Assembly (NCBI GenBank): GCA_028687495.1
Contig: JAQUAA010000006.1
Location: 1 to 24,496 of the forward strand
Length of the DNA: 24,496 nt
Direction: 5' to 3'
Origin: Minisyncoccota bacterium
Lineage (GTDB): Bacteria > Patescibacteriota > Minisyncoccia > Minisyncoccales > RBG-13-42-11
In this document: positions 6,639-15,185 of the stretch, one piece after another
How positions within the stretch are numbered: position 1 is the stretch's first letter
How the letters are laid out: each line of letters starts with the position of its first letter
The notes under the pieces: model-generated
The model's input: only the letters and a program-made list of their open reading frames with translations
What the model was told of the DNA's origin: nothing
The model's database searches: none
Made by a program: the position numbers and the translations under genes

Positions 6639-9101
6639 ATGAAAAGATGGATTGTTTTACTGATTGTTTTGACTTTCTTTCAGACGTTTTCACTGCAGGC
6701 GGCTGAAGCCGCTGTCAACCAAACGATTTCCATCGAGTCCCAGAATGTGATTCTGGCCAACTCAGACGTGGAACTGATTTCCCTGAATGAAAAAGGGGAG
6801 ATCTACGCTATCGTCAAACAACAGACGGAATACAAACTTTTCCGGTCTGAGGATAAAGGGAATAGCTGGCAGAGAATTGCCGCTTCAGGACTGCCGACCA
6901 AAGAGAGATTCATTTCTCTCAAAACTACGGCACCGAACCTCGTGGTTTTAGCCACAACTACCAGAGTTTTTCTTTCCCAGGACGGGGGAGAACGTTTCGG
7001 AGCTCTTGGCGGACCGCAGGGCATCAGCGAAAGGGGAGAAGCGATTTCCTCTTTAGCGGTTTCCGGCGGCGCATCTCCGCAGATTTTGGTGGGCGTGTGG
7101 AACCCGAAACCAGGCAAATTCGCCGAAGAGGGAGTTTATCTCTGGGGTTCAGGGAAAGCCAGTTGGGAAGCCCAAGGCATGCGCCAGGTGTGGCAGGGAA
7201 AGAGCTACAATTCCGACGTTACTTCAGTGGCTTTTCTTGATTCCAACATTCTGGCCCTGGCCACGGGGGATCCTGACGCTGCGGGCGTGTTAGCCGAAGG
7301 CACTTATCTGAACATTGCTTATCAGGGTCAAAAAGCGGTTTTCGGAGGACTTGACTGGAATTGGCTGCCCGGTTGGCCGGTTGAGATTTCTCAGACTATA
7401 TCTCAGTCGCCCAACGAAAGCGAAATCATCGACTCCAAAATGGTTTTATCGGAATTTAACGGAGAAGAAGGTTACGCTTACGTCGTTTTAAACACCCGTC
7501 AGAAAGGGACGAAAGACGACGTCTATCGAATCGAGCTGTCATCCGACAATTATCTGCCGGAACAAGTGCTGAAACTGGGAATTACCAGAACTGAAGGAAA
7601 AGGAAGCTTAGACAGCATCGATTACCTGAGCACCAAGGATTTCAAAATCCTGGCAGTCGGCACGAGCGATCTCCAGGGGACTCACCTCTGGTATCTGACA
7701 ACGCCCCAAGCAAGGGTTTTCCAGTTCGACTGGCAGGGTTACCTGATGAGAATTGCCGACACAGTGAATTGCCGGGTGGCAATCGGCCAGGATGGCACTC
7801 TTTACGCCGGTACATCCGGCGCTGCCAGCTGTTTTGCCAGAAGCGAAAAAGACAACCTGATTCCTGTTTCTTTGATCGACGGTTCGGGAAAGATTTCCAA
7901 TCTTACGCTTTCCCAAAACTTCACCGAGGACAGAAGTGTTTACCTCGCTTACGGCGACAGGAACATTCTCCGATTGCAGCTTTCCGAAAACTACCAATTG
8001 CAGGAGATCTCCCGGGTTTTCTACTCTTCGCAGAAGCTCGCCAAGTACATCAAAATCGACTCCGGCCTCAACCAGAATCTTTATCTGGCTGAACTGGGGA
8101 CAAAGAGGCTTTGGCGAAGCCCGAATGGCGGATTGAGTTGGGGCAAGACGGAAAAGGAAGTGGAAATAACCGATCTCGAAATGGTGGGTTCCAGCGTTTT
8201 CATCGCCGGCAAAGACGCCATGATTTACGTCGAGTCGGCCGGGACGCCCTGGAGCAGACTGAGTTCCGGTCTCAACTGGATTCAAAGGATTGAACCGGGA
8301 CCCAACGGCGTCATAGCCGTTGGCGGGAGCAAGGTTAATTCCGTTGAAGCTCTCAGCTTGATCAATGAAACCACCTACCGTTTGCTGCCGCCCTTGCCTT
8401 CATCAGCCGGAATCATCTTGGCTTATTCTGCCAAGGAGAACACGGTTTTTCTGGCAGCGGGCAAACAGCTTTATCGGTGGGTTGTGGATAGCAACGCCTG
8501 GGAAAAGACAGCTGAGTTTACCAACCAAATAACCAATCTTCTTGTTTCTTCCCAGGGCTTATACGTTTTCCGCCAATCGCAGGTTTACTTTACTCCTTTT
8601 CCGCTGGGAAAAGACATCTCCTGGCTGGTGTTGGGAGAGCTGAAGGGTAGTTGGTTAGGCTGCAAGGTGCTGGAAGTCGGCAAAAGGACAGACCTTTTGA
8701 TTCTCTGGGATTCTTCAAGAGTTTTTCTTTACAATCACCAGATCCCGGAACAGAAGGCGGAAGAGAACGTTGTTCCTCCGGTGAAAACCGATCAGCCCAA
8801 AACCGAAACTCCAAAACCGGTGGCGGCTGAGATTAGCAAACCGGCAGAGCCCAAGACAACGCCGACGCCGACAGTCAAACCGGCAGAAACTCCTGTTGTC
8901 TCCCAAGCGGTTTTACCGCCTCCTTCGCCTCAGGTTCCTCCCGCACCGCCACCCTTACCCCCGGCACCAGAAACTGCGGCAAAAGGCGGTTTCCCGACAG
9001 GAGTCACCATCTTCCTGCTCATCCTAGGATTCTTCTTCATTTGTTTCATTCTTTTCTTACTGATTCGTCGTCGAGTTCGAGTCCAAGAAGGGTGGGTTTA
9101 A
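6639..9101 (+). CDS. Secreted beta-propeller (BNR/Asp-box) surface protein with C-terminal membrane anchor
   Basis: 820 residues. A signal peptide (MKRWIVLLIVLTFFQTFSLQ, probable cleavage after the following AAEAA) leads into a long beta-rich region with sialidase-type Asp-boxes: SEDKGNSW (70-77), a degenerate SQDGGERF (113-120) and SPNGGLSW (494-501). Residues about 699-781 are a Pro/Thr/Lys/Glu-rich linker ending in a run of PPP/APPP motifs. A hydrophobic helix (about 788-808) and an RRRVRV tail follow, so the propeller faces outward and the C-terminus is cytoplasmic. Asp-boxes are structural and do not prove sialidase activity; I see no arginine triad that I can assign. A role in adhesion or host contact is inference. 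It is monocistronic, with its own promoter, strong ribosome-binding site and terminator. Confidence 0.8.
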   Translation: MKRWIVLLIVLTFFQTFSLQAAEAAVNQTISIESQNVILANSDVELISLNEKGEIYAIVKQQTEYKLFRSEDKGNSWQRIAASGLPTKERFISLKTTAPNLVVLATTTRVFLSQDGGERFGALGGPQGISERGEAISSLAVSGGASPQILVGVWNPKPGKFAEEGVYLWGSGKASWEAQGMRQVWQGKSYNSDVTSVAFLDSNILALATGDPDAAGVLAEGTYLNIAYQGQKAVFGGLDWNWLPGWPVEISQTISQSPNESEIIDSKMVLSEFNGEEGYAYVVLNTRQKGTKDDVYRIELSSDNYLPEQVLKLGITRTEGKGSLDSIDYLSTKDFKILAVGTSDLQGTHLWYLTTPQARVFQFDWQGYLMRIADTVNCRVAIGQDGTLYAGTSGAASCFARSEKDNLIPVSLIDGSGKISNLTLSQNFTEDRSVYLAYGDRNILRLQLSENYQLQEISRVFYSSQKLAKYIKIDSGLNQNLYLAELGTKRLWRSPNGGLSWGKTEKEVEITDLEMVGSSVFIAGKDAMIYVESAGTPWSRLSSGLNWIQRIEPGPNGVIAVGGSKVNSVEALSLINETTYRLLPPLPSSAGIILAYSAKENTVFLAAGKQLYRWVVDSNAWEKTAEFTNQITNLLVSSQGLYVFRQSQVYFTPFPLGKDISWLVLGELKGSWLGCKVLEVGKRTDLLILWDSSRVFLYNHQIPEQKAEENVVPPVKTDQPKTETPKPVAAEISKPAEPKTTPTPTVKPAETPVVSQAVLPPPSPQVPPAPPPLPPAPETAAKGGFPTGVTIFLLILGFFFICFILFLLIRRRVRVQEGWV

Positions 9102-9114
9102 TTCCCACACCATC

Positions 9115-9157
9115 CGTGCCCAGCTGGCAAAAATTGTCGGCTGGGCACGTTCTTTTT
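9115..9157 (+). terminator. Strong intrinsic terminator after the propeller gene
   Basis: A 10-bp GC-rich stem (CGTGCCCAGC at 9115-9124 with GCTGGGCACG at 9140-9149), a 15-nt loop, then TTCTTTTT. It lies 13 nt past the stop at 9101 and ends the monocistronic unit. Confidence 0.92.
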
Positions 9158-9168
9158 ATCTTGAAATC

Positions 9169-9177
9169 TGCTAAAAT
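9169..9177 (+). promoter_or_regulatory. Extended -10 promoter of the MFS gene (near-leaderless)
   Basis: TGC-TAAAAT, with the TAAAAT (9172-9177) ending 7 nt before the ATG at 9185; transcription would start at or beside the start codon. No good -35 box is visible at 16-18 nt, which is compatible with an extended -10. The TGC-TAAA arrangement is shared with the infA promoter. Confidence 0.5.
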
Positions 9178-9184
9178 ATTAAAT

Positions 9185-10375
9185 ATGTTTACTTTCCCGA
9201 AAATTGAGAAAATCAGCCGGGACGCGACCTTGATTCATTTTTTCCTGATGTTCGGCTACAAGCTTTTTTCTTTTTATTTCCCTCTGTATCTGGTGGCCAA
9301 ATCCTTTTCCATTTATCAGGTCGGCTACACCAGTTTCCTGATTTATCTGCCGATCGCCCTTTTCGCTCCGGTGGTCGGTTTTTTGAATCACAGGATCAAT
9401 CCGGCGATTTTGACGGCTGTCGGAATTTTAGGTTACGCTGTTTATTCTTTAGGTATGATTATGTTTCAGAATATGACGACTTTTTATTTTTTTCAGATTC
9501 TTCTGGGAATATCAGCCTCATTGTTCTTCGTCAGTTCAAGAGCGATTTTAATGGGTTCTAAATTGGAAAATCCCGACAGGGCGTTCGCCTGGTTTTATTC
9601 GGCTCCTTCTTATGCCGACGCCATAGCTCCGGCAGTCGGCGCCCTGCTCATCTGGAAATTCAATTTTTTGGGCGTTTTCATTCTCAGTCTGATCCTGCAA
9701 TTTTTTAATGCTATTTTTTGCTTTCTTTCCTTGAGAAAAAAGACCGGGCAGCTCACCGAAAAAATCAAAATTCAGGAAGTTTCCCGAAATTATTCAAGGG
9801 TTCTGGAAAAAATAAAGTATAAAAATACTCTGCCTTACATCTTGGTTTCTTTTTTCGTCTTAATTTTAGCCGGATTCAACAATACTTTTTTCGTTTTGTT
9901 TCTGAAAAATCTCGATTGGAGTCAGAATCAGATTTTAATTTTCAATTCGGTTCTTTCGTTGGCTTTCCTGCCGTTTTCTCTGTGGGCGATAAAAAGAGTG
10001 GCCAGATTTAAGAGCGAAATCAATATTTGCCAGGGCAGTCAGATTACGGGAATCTTTGCATTCGTTCTGGGAAGCTTGGCCAGCGTTTTGAATTTTTATT
10101 CAACGTCTTTGATCATGCTGGGAAGCTATCTCGGGGGGTTGATGACGTTTTCCGGCAGGTCGGGATTGATGACGACCAAACTTAAGGAGTATCCGGAAGA
10201 ATCGGCGGCCGTCGATACGGTTTTTTCTCCCTTGGCCACGGCGGTGGGGGCTCTGGCTGGAGGATTGATAATCGGGCCGTTTGGCTATCCTTTGATTTTC
10301 ATCCTCTCCGGCATTTTCATTTTCTTTTCCGGAACTTTAGCCAAAAGGTTTGCCAAAAATGAAAATTTATCTTAG
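9185..10375 (+). CDS. Major facilitator superfamily (MFS) transporter
   Basis: 396 residues from the ATG at 9185. An in-frame ATG at 9041 would run through the upstream gene's end and its terminator and adds an unrelated Ser/Pro-rich segment. The protein is almost entirely hydrophobic helices, about 10-12 by eye, with a charged central loop (about residues 184-215: SLRKKTGQLTEKIKIQEVSR) between two six-helix halves, the MFS layout. Short basic loops such as FLNHRINP after the second helix fit the family. The substrate cannot be told; export of small molecules is one possibility. Its stop codon overlaps the -10 box of the next operon. Confidence 0.8.
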   Translation: MFTFPKIEKISRDATLIHFFLMFGYKLFSFYFPLYLVAKSFSIYQVGYTSFLIYLPIALFAPVVGFLNHRINPAILTAVGILGYAVYSLGMIMFQNMTTFYFFQILLGISASLFFVSSRAILMGSKLENPDRAFAWFYSAPSYADAIAPAVGALLIWKFNFLGVFILSLILQFFNAIFCFLSLRKKTGQLTEKIKIQEVSRNYSRVLEKIKYKNTLPYILVSFFVLILAGFNNTFFVLFLKNLDWSQNQILIFNSVLSLAFLPFSLWAIKRVARFKSEINICQGSQITGIFAFVLGSLASVLNFYSTSLIMLGSYLGGLMTFSGRSGLMTTKLKEYPEESAAVDTVFSPLATAVGALAGGLIIGPFGYPLIFILSGIFIFFSGTLAKRFAKNENLS

Positions 10376-10378
10376 AAT
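10350..10378 (+). promoter_or_regulatory. Promoter of the mreB-holB-frr-rseP-proS operon
   Basis: TTGCCA (10350-10355), 17-nt spacer, TAGAAT (10373-10378), overlapping the last codons and stop of the MFS gene. The predicted start near 10385 leaves about 6 nt before the ATG at 10391, again with no Shine-Dalgarno. Confidence 0.65.
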
Positions 10379-10390
10379 TAAAAAATCCAT

Positions 10391-11392
10391 ATGAAAAAGA
10401 TTGGTATTGATTTAGGAACTTGCAATTCTCTCGTTTTTCTCCCCGGCAAGGGCGTTGTTTTGCAGGAACCTTCGGTTGTGGCCGTAGCTCTCGAAGAAAA
10501 CAGAATTCTGGCCATTGGCAACGAAGCGAAGGAAATGACTGGCAGAACGCCGGACACCATCAGGGTTTATCGTCCTCTCAAAGACGGCGTAATCGCCGAT
10601 TTTAGGGTAACTCAGGCGATGCTGAAGTATTTCATCGACAGAGTTTCCGGTTTCTGGCGATTTTTGAAGCCGGATTTGATGATCGGAGTGCCGGCCGGCA
10701 TTACCTCAACCGAAAGAAGGGCGGTGATCGAAGCCGCCTTGAATGCCGGAGCAAAACAGGCCTTTTTAGCCAAGGAACCCATTTTGGCCGCCATCGGCGC
10801 CGGAATTCCCATTAATTCATGCTCGGGGAACATGATCGTTGATATTGGCGGGGGAACGTCGGAAATAGCCGTAATTTCCCTGGGAGGAATCGTTACTTGT
10901 CATTCAGTAAGAGTGGCGGGGGATAAAATGGATTTAGCCATTTCCGATTACATCAAGAAAAAATATAATTTGGCCATCGGCGAACAGACGGCCGAAGAAA
11001 TAAAGATAAAGATCGGTACCGCCTTGCCGGAAAAAGAAGCAAGGATGCTGGAGGTCCGCGGCAGAGATTTGATTTCCGGTTTGCCCCGAACGATAAAGAT
11101 TTCTTCCAATGAAATTTGCGAAGCCATCGCCGACATTCTGGGAGAAATAATCCACGTCGTCAAGCAGGTTCTGAGGGAAACTCCGCCCGAATTGTCCGCG
11201 GATATAATCGACAAGGGAATGATAGTTTCCGGCGGTGGCGCACTTTTGAGGAACATCGCAGAAAAGGTTTCTTTGGAAACCGGCGTGCCCTGTTTTCTGG
11301 CCGAAGATCCGCTTCTCTGCGTCGTCAAGGGTACCGGGGTAATGCTGGAAAATCTCGAAACGTATAAAAAGAGCATTATGAGCAAAAGATAA
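10391..11392 (+). CDS. mreB: Rod-shape determining protein MreB, paralogue 1 (no N-terminal amphipathic helix)
   Basis: 333 residues. Actin-fold signatures: phosphate 1 IGIDLGTCNS (4-13, with Cys where most MreBs have Ala), the catalytic-Glu region AKEPILAAIGAG (E129), phosphate 2 IVDIGGGTSEIAVISLGG (149-166), and the adenosine motif VSGGGALLRN (279-288). MreB polymerises under the membrane and organises cell-wall synthesis. The protein begins directly with the first strand and lacks the N-terminal amphipathic helix that tethers many MreBs. No mreC, mreD or rodA is nearby. It is the first gene of the operon, with holB 2 nt downstream. A second MreB lies 3.8 kb downstream. Confidence 0.93.
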   Translation: MKKIGIDLGTCNSLVFLPGKGVVLQEPSVVAVALEENRILAIGNEAKEMTGRTPDTIRVYRPLKDGVIADFRVTQAMLKYFIDRVSGFWRFLKPDLMIGVPAGITSTERRAVIEAALNAGAKQAFLAKEPILAAIGAGIPINSCSGNMIVDIGGGTSEIAVISLGGIVTCHSVRVAGDKMDLAISDYIKKKYNLAIGEQTAEEIKIKIGTALPEKEARMLEVRGRDLISGLPRTIKISSNEICEAIADILGEIIHVVKQVLRETPPELSADIIDKGMIVSGGGALLRNIAEKVSLETGVPCFLAEDPLLCVVKGTGVMLENLETYKKSIMSKR

Positions 11393-11394
11393 AT

Positions 11395-12306
11395 ATGATT
11401 ATCGGTCACAGAAAACAGTGGGCTTTTTTGAAAAAAGCGGCCCAGTTCAAAAAGTTTTCCCATGCTTATTTGTTTTGCGGCCAGGAAAAATTAGGCAAGA
11501 AAAAAATTGCTCTGGAATGGATTTCATTGCTTTTCGGAAAACCGGTTGTCGGGATGTCGGCCGAAGAATATAATCCGGATTTGATTTTCATTGAACCTCA
11601 AGCGAAAGAGATTCAAATTTCCCAGATAAGAGATTTGATTTGGAGATTGTCTTTGAAACCATCTGTTTCATCGTTAAAGGTGGCGGTTATAAACGATGCC
11701 CACTTAATGAATGCGGAGGCGCAGTCATCACTCCTCAAAACGCTGGAAGAGCCGCGGGGCGATGCCCTTTTAATCTTGATCAGCGACAAAACCCAATACC
11801 TTTTTCCGACCATTCTTTCCCGGGTTCAAACAATAAAATTCCATCAGGTTCAAAAAGAAGAAATTAATAATTATTTGATGAAAGAAGGCATTTCAAGGGA
11901 GAAAGCCGAAGAGATTGCCGAAGTTTCTTCTGGCAGGCCGGGCGTGGCCCTGGACATTGTTTCCGGCAAAGAAAAGCTCGAAGATCTTATTAAAAAAATA
12001 CAAGAGCTGGATAAGCTTTCCCAATCTTCTCTCTGTTCCCGTTTTCAATACGCCAAAGATCTGTCGGATAATTCAGAAAACGTTAAAAACACCCTGGATA
12101 TATGGCTTGATTGTTTCAGAAATATTTTGCTTTCGCATTTTTCTCCGTCTGATTCCGGCGCCGTTCCTCAGAATGAAAGTTTCAAAAAATATCCAATATC
12201 GAAATTAAAAAAAATCATTAACCTTATTCAAACGACGAAACTGATAATTTCCAGCACCAATGTCAATTTGAGATTAGCCCTGGAAACATTAATGCTTGAA
12301 ATTTAA
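11395..12306 (+). CDS. holB: DNA polymerase III subunit delta prime
   Basis: 303 residues of AAA+ clamp-loader type. It has IIGHRKQWAFLKKAA, SHAYLFCGQ, a degenerate P-loop GQEKLGKKK (29-37), a degenerate Walker B VAVINDAHLMN (97-106), the LLKTLEEP motif (113-120) and SRVQTIKF (142-149) where ATPase subunits have SRC. Loss of the normal Walker B acidic pair and of the zinc-site cysteines fits delta prime rather than DnaX. Delta prime is the non-hydrolysing stator of the clamp loader that places the sliding clamp on DNA. A DnaX paralogue is the alternative but is less likely. Confidence 0.85.
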   Translation: MIIGHRKQWAFLKKAAQFKKFSHAYLFCGQEKLGKKKIALEWISLLFGKPVVGMSAEEYNPDLIFIEPQAKEIQISQIRDLIWRLSLKPSVSSLKVAVINDAHLMNAEAQSSLLKTLEEPRGDALLILISDKTQYLFPTILSRVQTIKFHQVQKEEINNYLMKEGISREKAEEIAEVSSGRPGVALDIVSGKEKLEDLIKKIQELDKLSQSSLCSRFQYAKDLSDNSENVKNTLDIWLDCFRNILLSHFSPSDSGAVPQNESFKKYPISKLKKIINLIQTTKLIISSTNVNLRLALETLMLEI

Positions 12307-12311
12307 CATAT

Positions 12312-12866
12312 ATGTATAAAGAGATACTCGATAAAATTAAGCCGGAATTGGACAAAGTAGTTGGTTTTTTCGATAAGGAATTGGCCAAAATAAGAACAAG
12401 CAGGGCCACACCCTCTTTGGTTGAAGACGTGGTGGCCGATTGTTTCGGCCAAAAATTCCCCCTGAAACAACTGGCAGCGATTTCCGTTCCGGAGCCAAGA
12501 CAGATTTTAATTCAACCGTGGGACAGGTCCTATATCGAAGGAATAGTTCAGGCTTTGGGCAAAACGGGAGTCGGCGCTTCGCCGGTGGTTGACAAGGACG
12601 TGATCAGAATAAATCTTCCTTCCTTGAGCGAAGAATACAGGAAAAACTTAATCAGAATTATTTCCGAAAAACAGGAAGAGGCGAGAAAAACCATAAGAAG
12701 ATGGCGGGAAGAGGCCTGGGAGGAAATTCAGGAGAAAACCAAAACGGGTGAGATCAGGGAAGACGATAAATTCAGGGCCAAAGACGAACTCCAGAAATTG
12801 GTTGACGATTACAATAAAAAAATAGAAGATGTGGGAGAGAAAAAAAAGAAAGAGGTTTTAGAATAA
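12312..12866 (+). CDS. frr: Ribosome recycling factor
   Basis: 184 residues, the normal RRF length. The signature RTSRATPSLVEDV (28-40), PEPRQILIQPWD in the small domain and the long basic C-terminal helices (NLIRIISEKQEEARKTIR, then DDKFRAKDELQKLVDDYNKK) are all present. RRF works with EF-G to split post-termination ribosomes. It lies 5 nt after holB and 2 nt before rseP. The frr-rseP-proS neighbourhood resembles that of many bacteria, although cdsA, dxr and ispC-type genes are missing. Confidence 0.97.
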   Translation: MYKEILDKIKPELDKVVGFFDKELAKIRTSRATPSLVEDVVADCFGQKFPLKQLAAISVPEPRQILIQPWDRSYIEGIVQALGKTGVGASPVVDKDVIRINLPSLSEEYRKNLIRIISEKQEEARKTIRRWREEAWEEIQEKTKTGEIREDDKFRAKDELQKLVDDYNKKIEDVGEKKKKEVLE

Positions 12867-12868
12867 AC

Positions 12869-13945
12869 ATGAATACCTTACTTATCGCTTTTTTCAGTAT
12901 AATTTTTTTGCTGATTCTTCACGAATTCGGCCATTTCATCACGGCCAAGAAATTCGGAATCAGGGTTGAGGAATTTGGCATAGGTTATCCGCCGCGTCTT
13001 TTCGGGAAGAAATTCGGCGAAACCTTGTATTCTTTGAATCTTTTACCCTTCGGAGCCTTCGTAAGAATTCCCGGCGTGGAGGAAACCGGCGGGGGAAAAA
13101 ACAATAAAGTTCCGGCCTGGCAGAGGGCAATGGTGCTTCTCGGCGGCGTGGTTTCTTTTTGGATAATAGCCGTCATTCTGTTGAGCAGTCTTTTCATTAT
13201 CGGAGCGCCTCAATCGATTTCCGACGAGGAAGGAGGAAATTTAATAAATCCCAAAGTTCAAATTATGGCGGTGGCCGCCGGTTCCCCGGCGGAAGTCGCG
13301 GGGCTGAGAGCGGGAGACGCCATACAAGGATTCAAAATTCAAAATACAGAATTAAAAATCGACAAAGTGAAAGATGTTCAAGAGTTTACCGAACAGTACA
13401 AAGGACAGGAGGTAATCGTTACGGTTGAAAGGGGAAAGGAAGTTTTTGAAACTTCTTTAGTCCCTAGAGTTTCGCCGCCCGAGGGAGAAGGGGCAATGGG
13501 CATAGCTTTGGTCAGAACGGCGGAAAAATCTTATCCTCCGCTTCAGGCTTTTATCAAAGGAGCGCAATCTACGGGTAATCTTACTGTGGCGGTTTTCGTC
13601 GGCTGGGGTCAGGTTTTGGGAAACTTGATCAGCGGCCGGGGAATTCCCAAGGGAGTCCAGTTTATGGGGCCCATCGGCATAGGCAATCTGATTAACCAAG
13701 CCGCCCAAGCTGGGATAAATTATTTCCTTCAGTTCATCGCCATTATCGCCATATATTTGGCCGTTTTCAATTTTCTGCCGATACCCGCTTTGGACGGCGG
13801 AAAATTGCTCTTTCTCGGAATCGAGAAAATAAAAGGCAGTCCGATAAATCCGAAAATTGAAGAAAATATCACCGCCGGATTCTTCGTCGTCTTGGTCGGC
13901 CTAATGATCTGGTTCACGATTCAGGACATATCAAGATTGTTTTAA
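12869..13945 (+). CDS. rseP: Site-2 metalloprotease (M50 family, RseP-like) with PDZ domain
   Basis: 358 residues. The zinc motif HEFGH (18-22) lies in the first transmembrane helix, with the second half of the site at NFLPIPALDGGKLLF (301-315, Asp309). A single PDZ domain (about 125-200, VAAGSPAEVAGLRAGDAIQGF) sits between membrane segments at about 92-111 and 285-303, and a last helix lies at 335-352. These proteases cut transmembrane helices of anti-sigma factors or signal-peptide remnants. No anti-sigma partner is present in the window, so the substrate is unknown. E. coli RseP has two PDZ domains; one is typical of the shorter bacterial forms. Confidence 0.93.
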   Translation: MNTLLIAFFSIIFLLILHEFGHFITAKKFGIRVEEFGIGYPPRLFGKKFGETLYSLNLLPFGAFVRIPGVEETGGGKNNKVPAWQRAMVLLGGVVSFWIIAVILLSSLFIIGAPQSISDEEGGNLINPKVQIMAVAAGSPAEVAGLRAGDAIQGFKIQNTELKIDKVKDVQEFTEQYKGQEVIVTVERGKEVFETSLVPRVSPPEGEGAMGIALVRTAEKSYPPLQAFIKGAQSTGNLTVAVFVGWGQVLGNLISGRGIPKGVQFMGPIGIGNLINQAAQAGINYFLQFIAIIAIYLAVFNFLPIPALDGGKLLFLGIEKIKGSPINPKIEENITAGFFVVLVGLMIWFTIQDISRLF

Positions 13946-13949
13946 AAAT

Positions 13950-15185
13950 ATGCTGCAATCGCAACTTTTCGCCAAAATCAAAAAAACCGCCCCGAAGGAA
14001 GCCGAATTCATCAGCCACAAATACTTGTTAAGGGGCGATTTCATCGAACAGTCATTCAGCGGAGTTTACAGATTGTTGCCTTTGGGATTCAAGGTTTTCA
14101 AAAAAATAGAAGACATTATCAGGGAAGAAATGTTGAATTTGGGAGCCCAGGAATTGTATTTGCCCGTTCTGCAGAATAAGAATCTTTGGCTGGAAACCAA
14201 TCGCTGGCAAACCTTCGACCCGCCGCTTTTTAAACTAAAAGACCGCCACCAGAAAGAGACGGCCCTTGGTCCGACGCACGAAGAAGAAATTACCGATACT
14301 TTCCGGAAGAGAATCAAATCTTATCAGGATCTGCCTTTATATCTGTTTCAAATTCAGAATAAATTCAGAAATGAGATGCGGGCCACCGGAGGACTCTTTA
14401 GAACAAGGGAATTCATTATGAAGGATCTTTACAGCTTCCATACCGACGAACGGGATTTGGCGGATTTCTACGAAAAGGTAAAGAAAGCTTATTTCAGGAT
14501 ATATCAGAGATGCGGTTTGAATCCTCTTTGCGTGGAGGCGAGTTCCGGAACCATAGGAGGAGATTTTTCCCATGAGTTCATGGTGTTGTCTCCGGTCGGC
14601 GAAGATAAAATTCTGGTTTGTAAAAAATGCAAATCGGCCGCCAATGTCGAAAAAATAGGATCGATTAAAAACTGTCGGAAATGCAAAAGCGCTTTGGAAG
14701 AAAAGAGCTGCATTGAGATCGGTCATATCTTCAATCTGGGAACAAAGTACAGTAAAATTATGAAAGCGGAGTATCTGGATAAAAGCGGAAAAGCAAAGCC
14801 AGCAATAATGGGTTGCTACGGCATAGGTCTACAGAGGCTGATGGCCGCCGTAGTCGAAACTAATTGCGACAAATCTGGCATCATCTGGCCCAAGGAGGTG
14901 GCTCCTTTTGCCATCCATTTGATTCAAATCGGGGATGATCAGAACGTCAGGAAGGTGGCGGAAAAAATATACCAGGATTTGCAAAAATCAGGAAAGGAAG
15001 TTCTGTATGATGACAGGGAAAAATCTCCCGGTGAAAAATTTGCCGAAGCAGATTTAATCGGCATTCCTTTAAGGATGGTGGTGAGTCCGAGAACCTTGGC
15101 CGAGGACAGCGTGGAAATCAAAAAAAGAGAAGAAAGCCAAATTAAATTGGTTAAAATCAATCAAATTAAGAACTATGTGGAATAA
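13950..15185 (+). CDS. proS: Prolyl-tRNA synthetase, editing domain replaced by a zinc-ribbon-like insert
   Basis: 411 residues, a class II synthetase of bacterial type. Motif 1 region is SGVYRLLPLG (37-46), TALGPTHEEE (104-113) binds proline/ATP, motif 2 is FRNEMRATGGLFRTREFIMK (139-158), and motif 3 is GCYGIGLQRLMAA (288-300). The anticodon-binding domain is 318-411. The INS editing domain (about 180 residues in E. coli, between HEF and EVGHIF) is missing. In its place about 45 residues contain CKKC (224-227) and CRKC (242-245), a probable zinc ribbon. Hydrolysis of Ala-tRNAPro would therefore need a separate enzyme. In motif 2 the usual RPR is RAT. The last 11 nt overlap mreB2. Confidence 0.95.
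   Translation: MLQSQLFAKIKKTAPKEAEFISHKYLLRGDFIEQSFSGVYRLLPLGFKVFKKIEDIIREEMLNLGAQELYLPVLQNKNLWLETNRWQTFDPPLFKLKDRHQKETALGPTHEEEITDTFRKRIKSYQDLPLYLFQIQNKFRNEMRATGGLFRTREFIMKDLYSFHTDERDLADFYEKVKKAYFRIYQRCGLNPLCVEASSGTIGGDFSHEFMVLSPVGEDKILVCKKCKSAANVEKIGSIKNCRKCKSALEEKSCIEIGHIFNLGTKYSKIMKAEYLDKSGKAKPAIMGCYGIGLQRLMAAVVETNCDKSGIIWPKEVAPFAIHLIQIGDDQNVRKVAEKIYQDLQKSGKEVLYDDREKSPGEKFAEADLIGIPLRMVVSPRTLAEDSVEIKKREESQIKLVKINQIKNYVE

Noticed and set aside
7608..8285. A 225-codon open frame antisense to the propeller gene
   Set aside because: The sense frame has a signal peptide, Asp-boxes, SD, promoter and terminator; the antisense frame has none of these.
9092..9108. A tRNA T-arm-like hairpin (GTGGG, TTTAATT, CCCAC) at the propeller stop codon
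   Set aside because: No acceptor, D or anticodon arms can be formed around it, and the loop departs from the T-loop consensus; a chance small palindrome.
9041..9184. Upstream start for the MFS gene
   Set aside because: The extension reads through the end of the propeller gene and its terminator hairpin and encodes no hydrophobic helix; the ATG at 9185 lies just after a -10 box.
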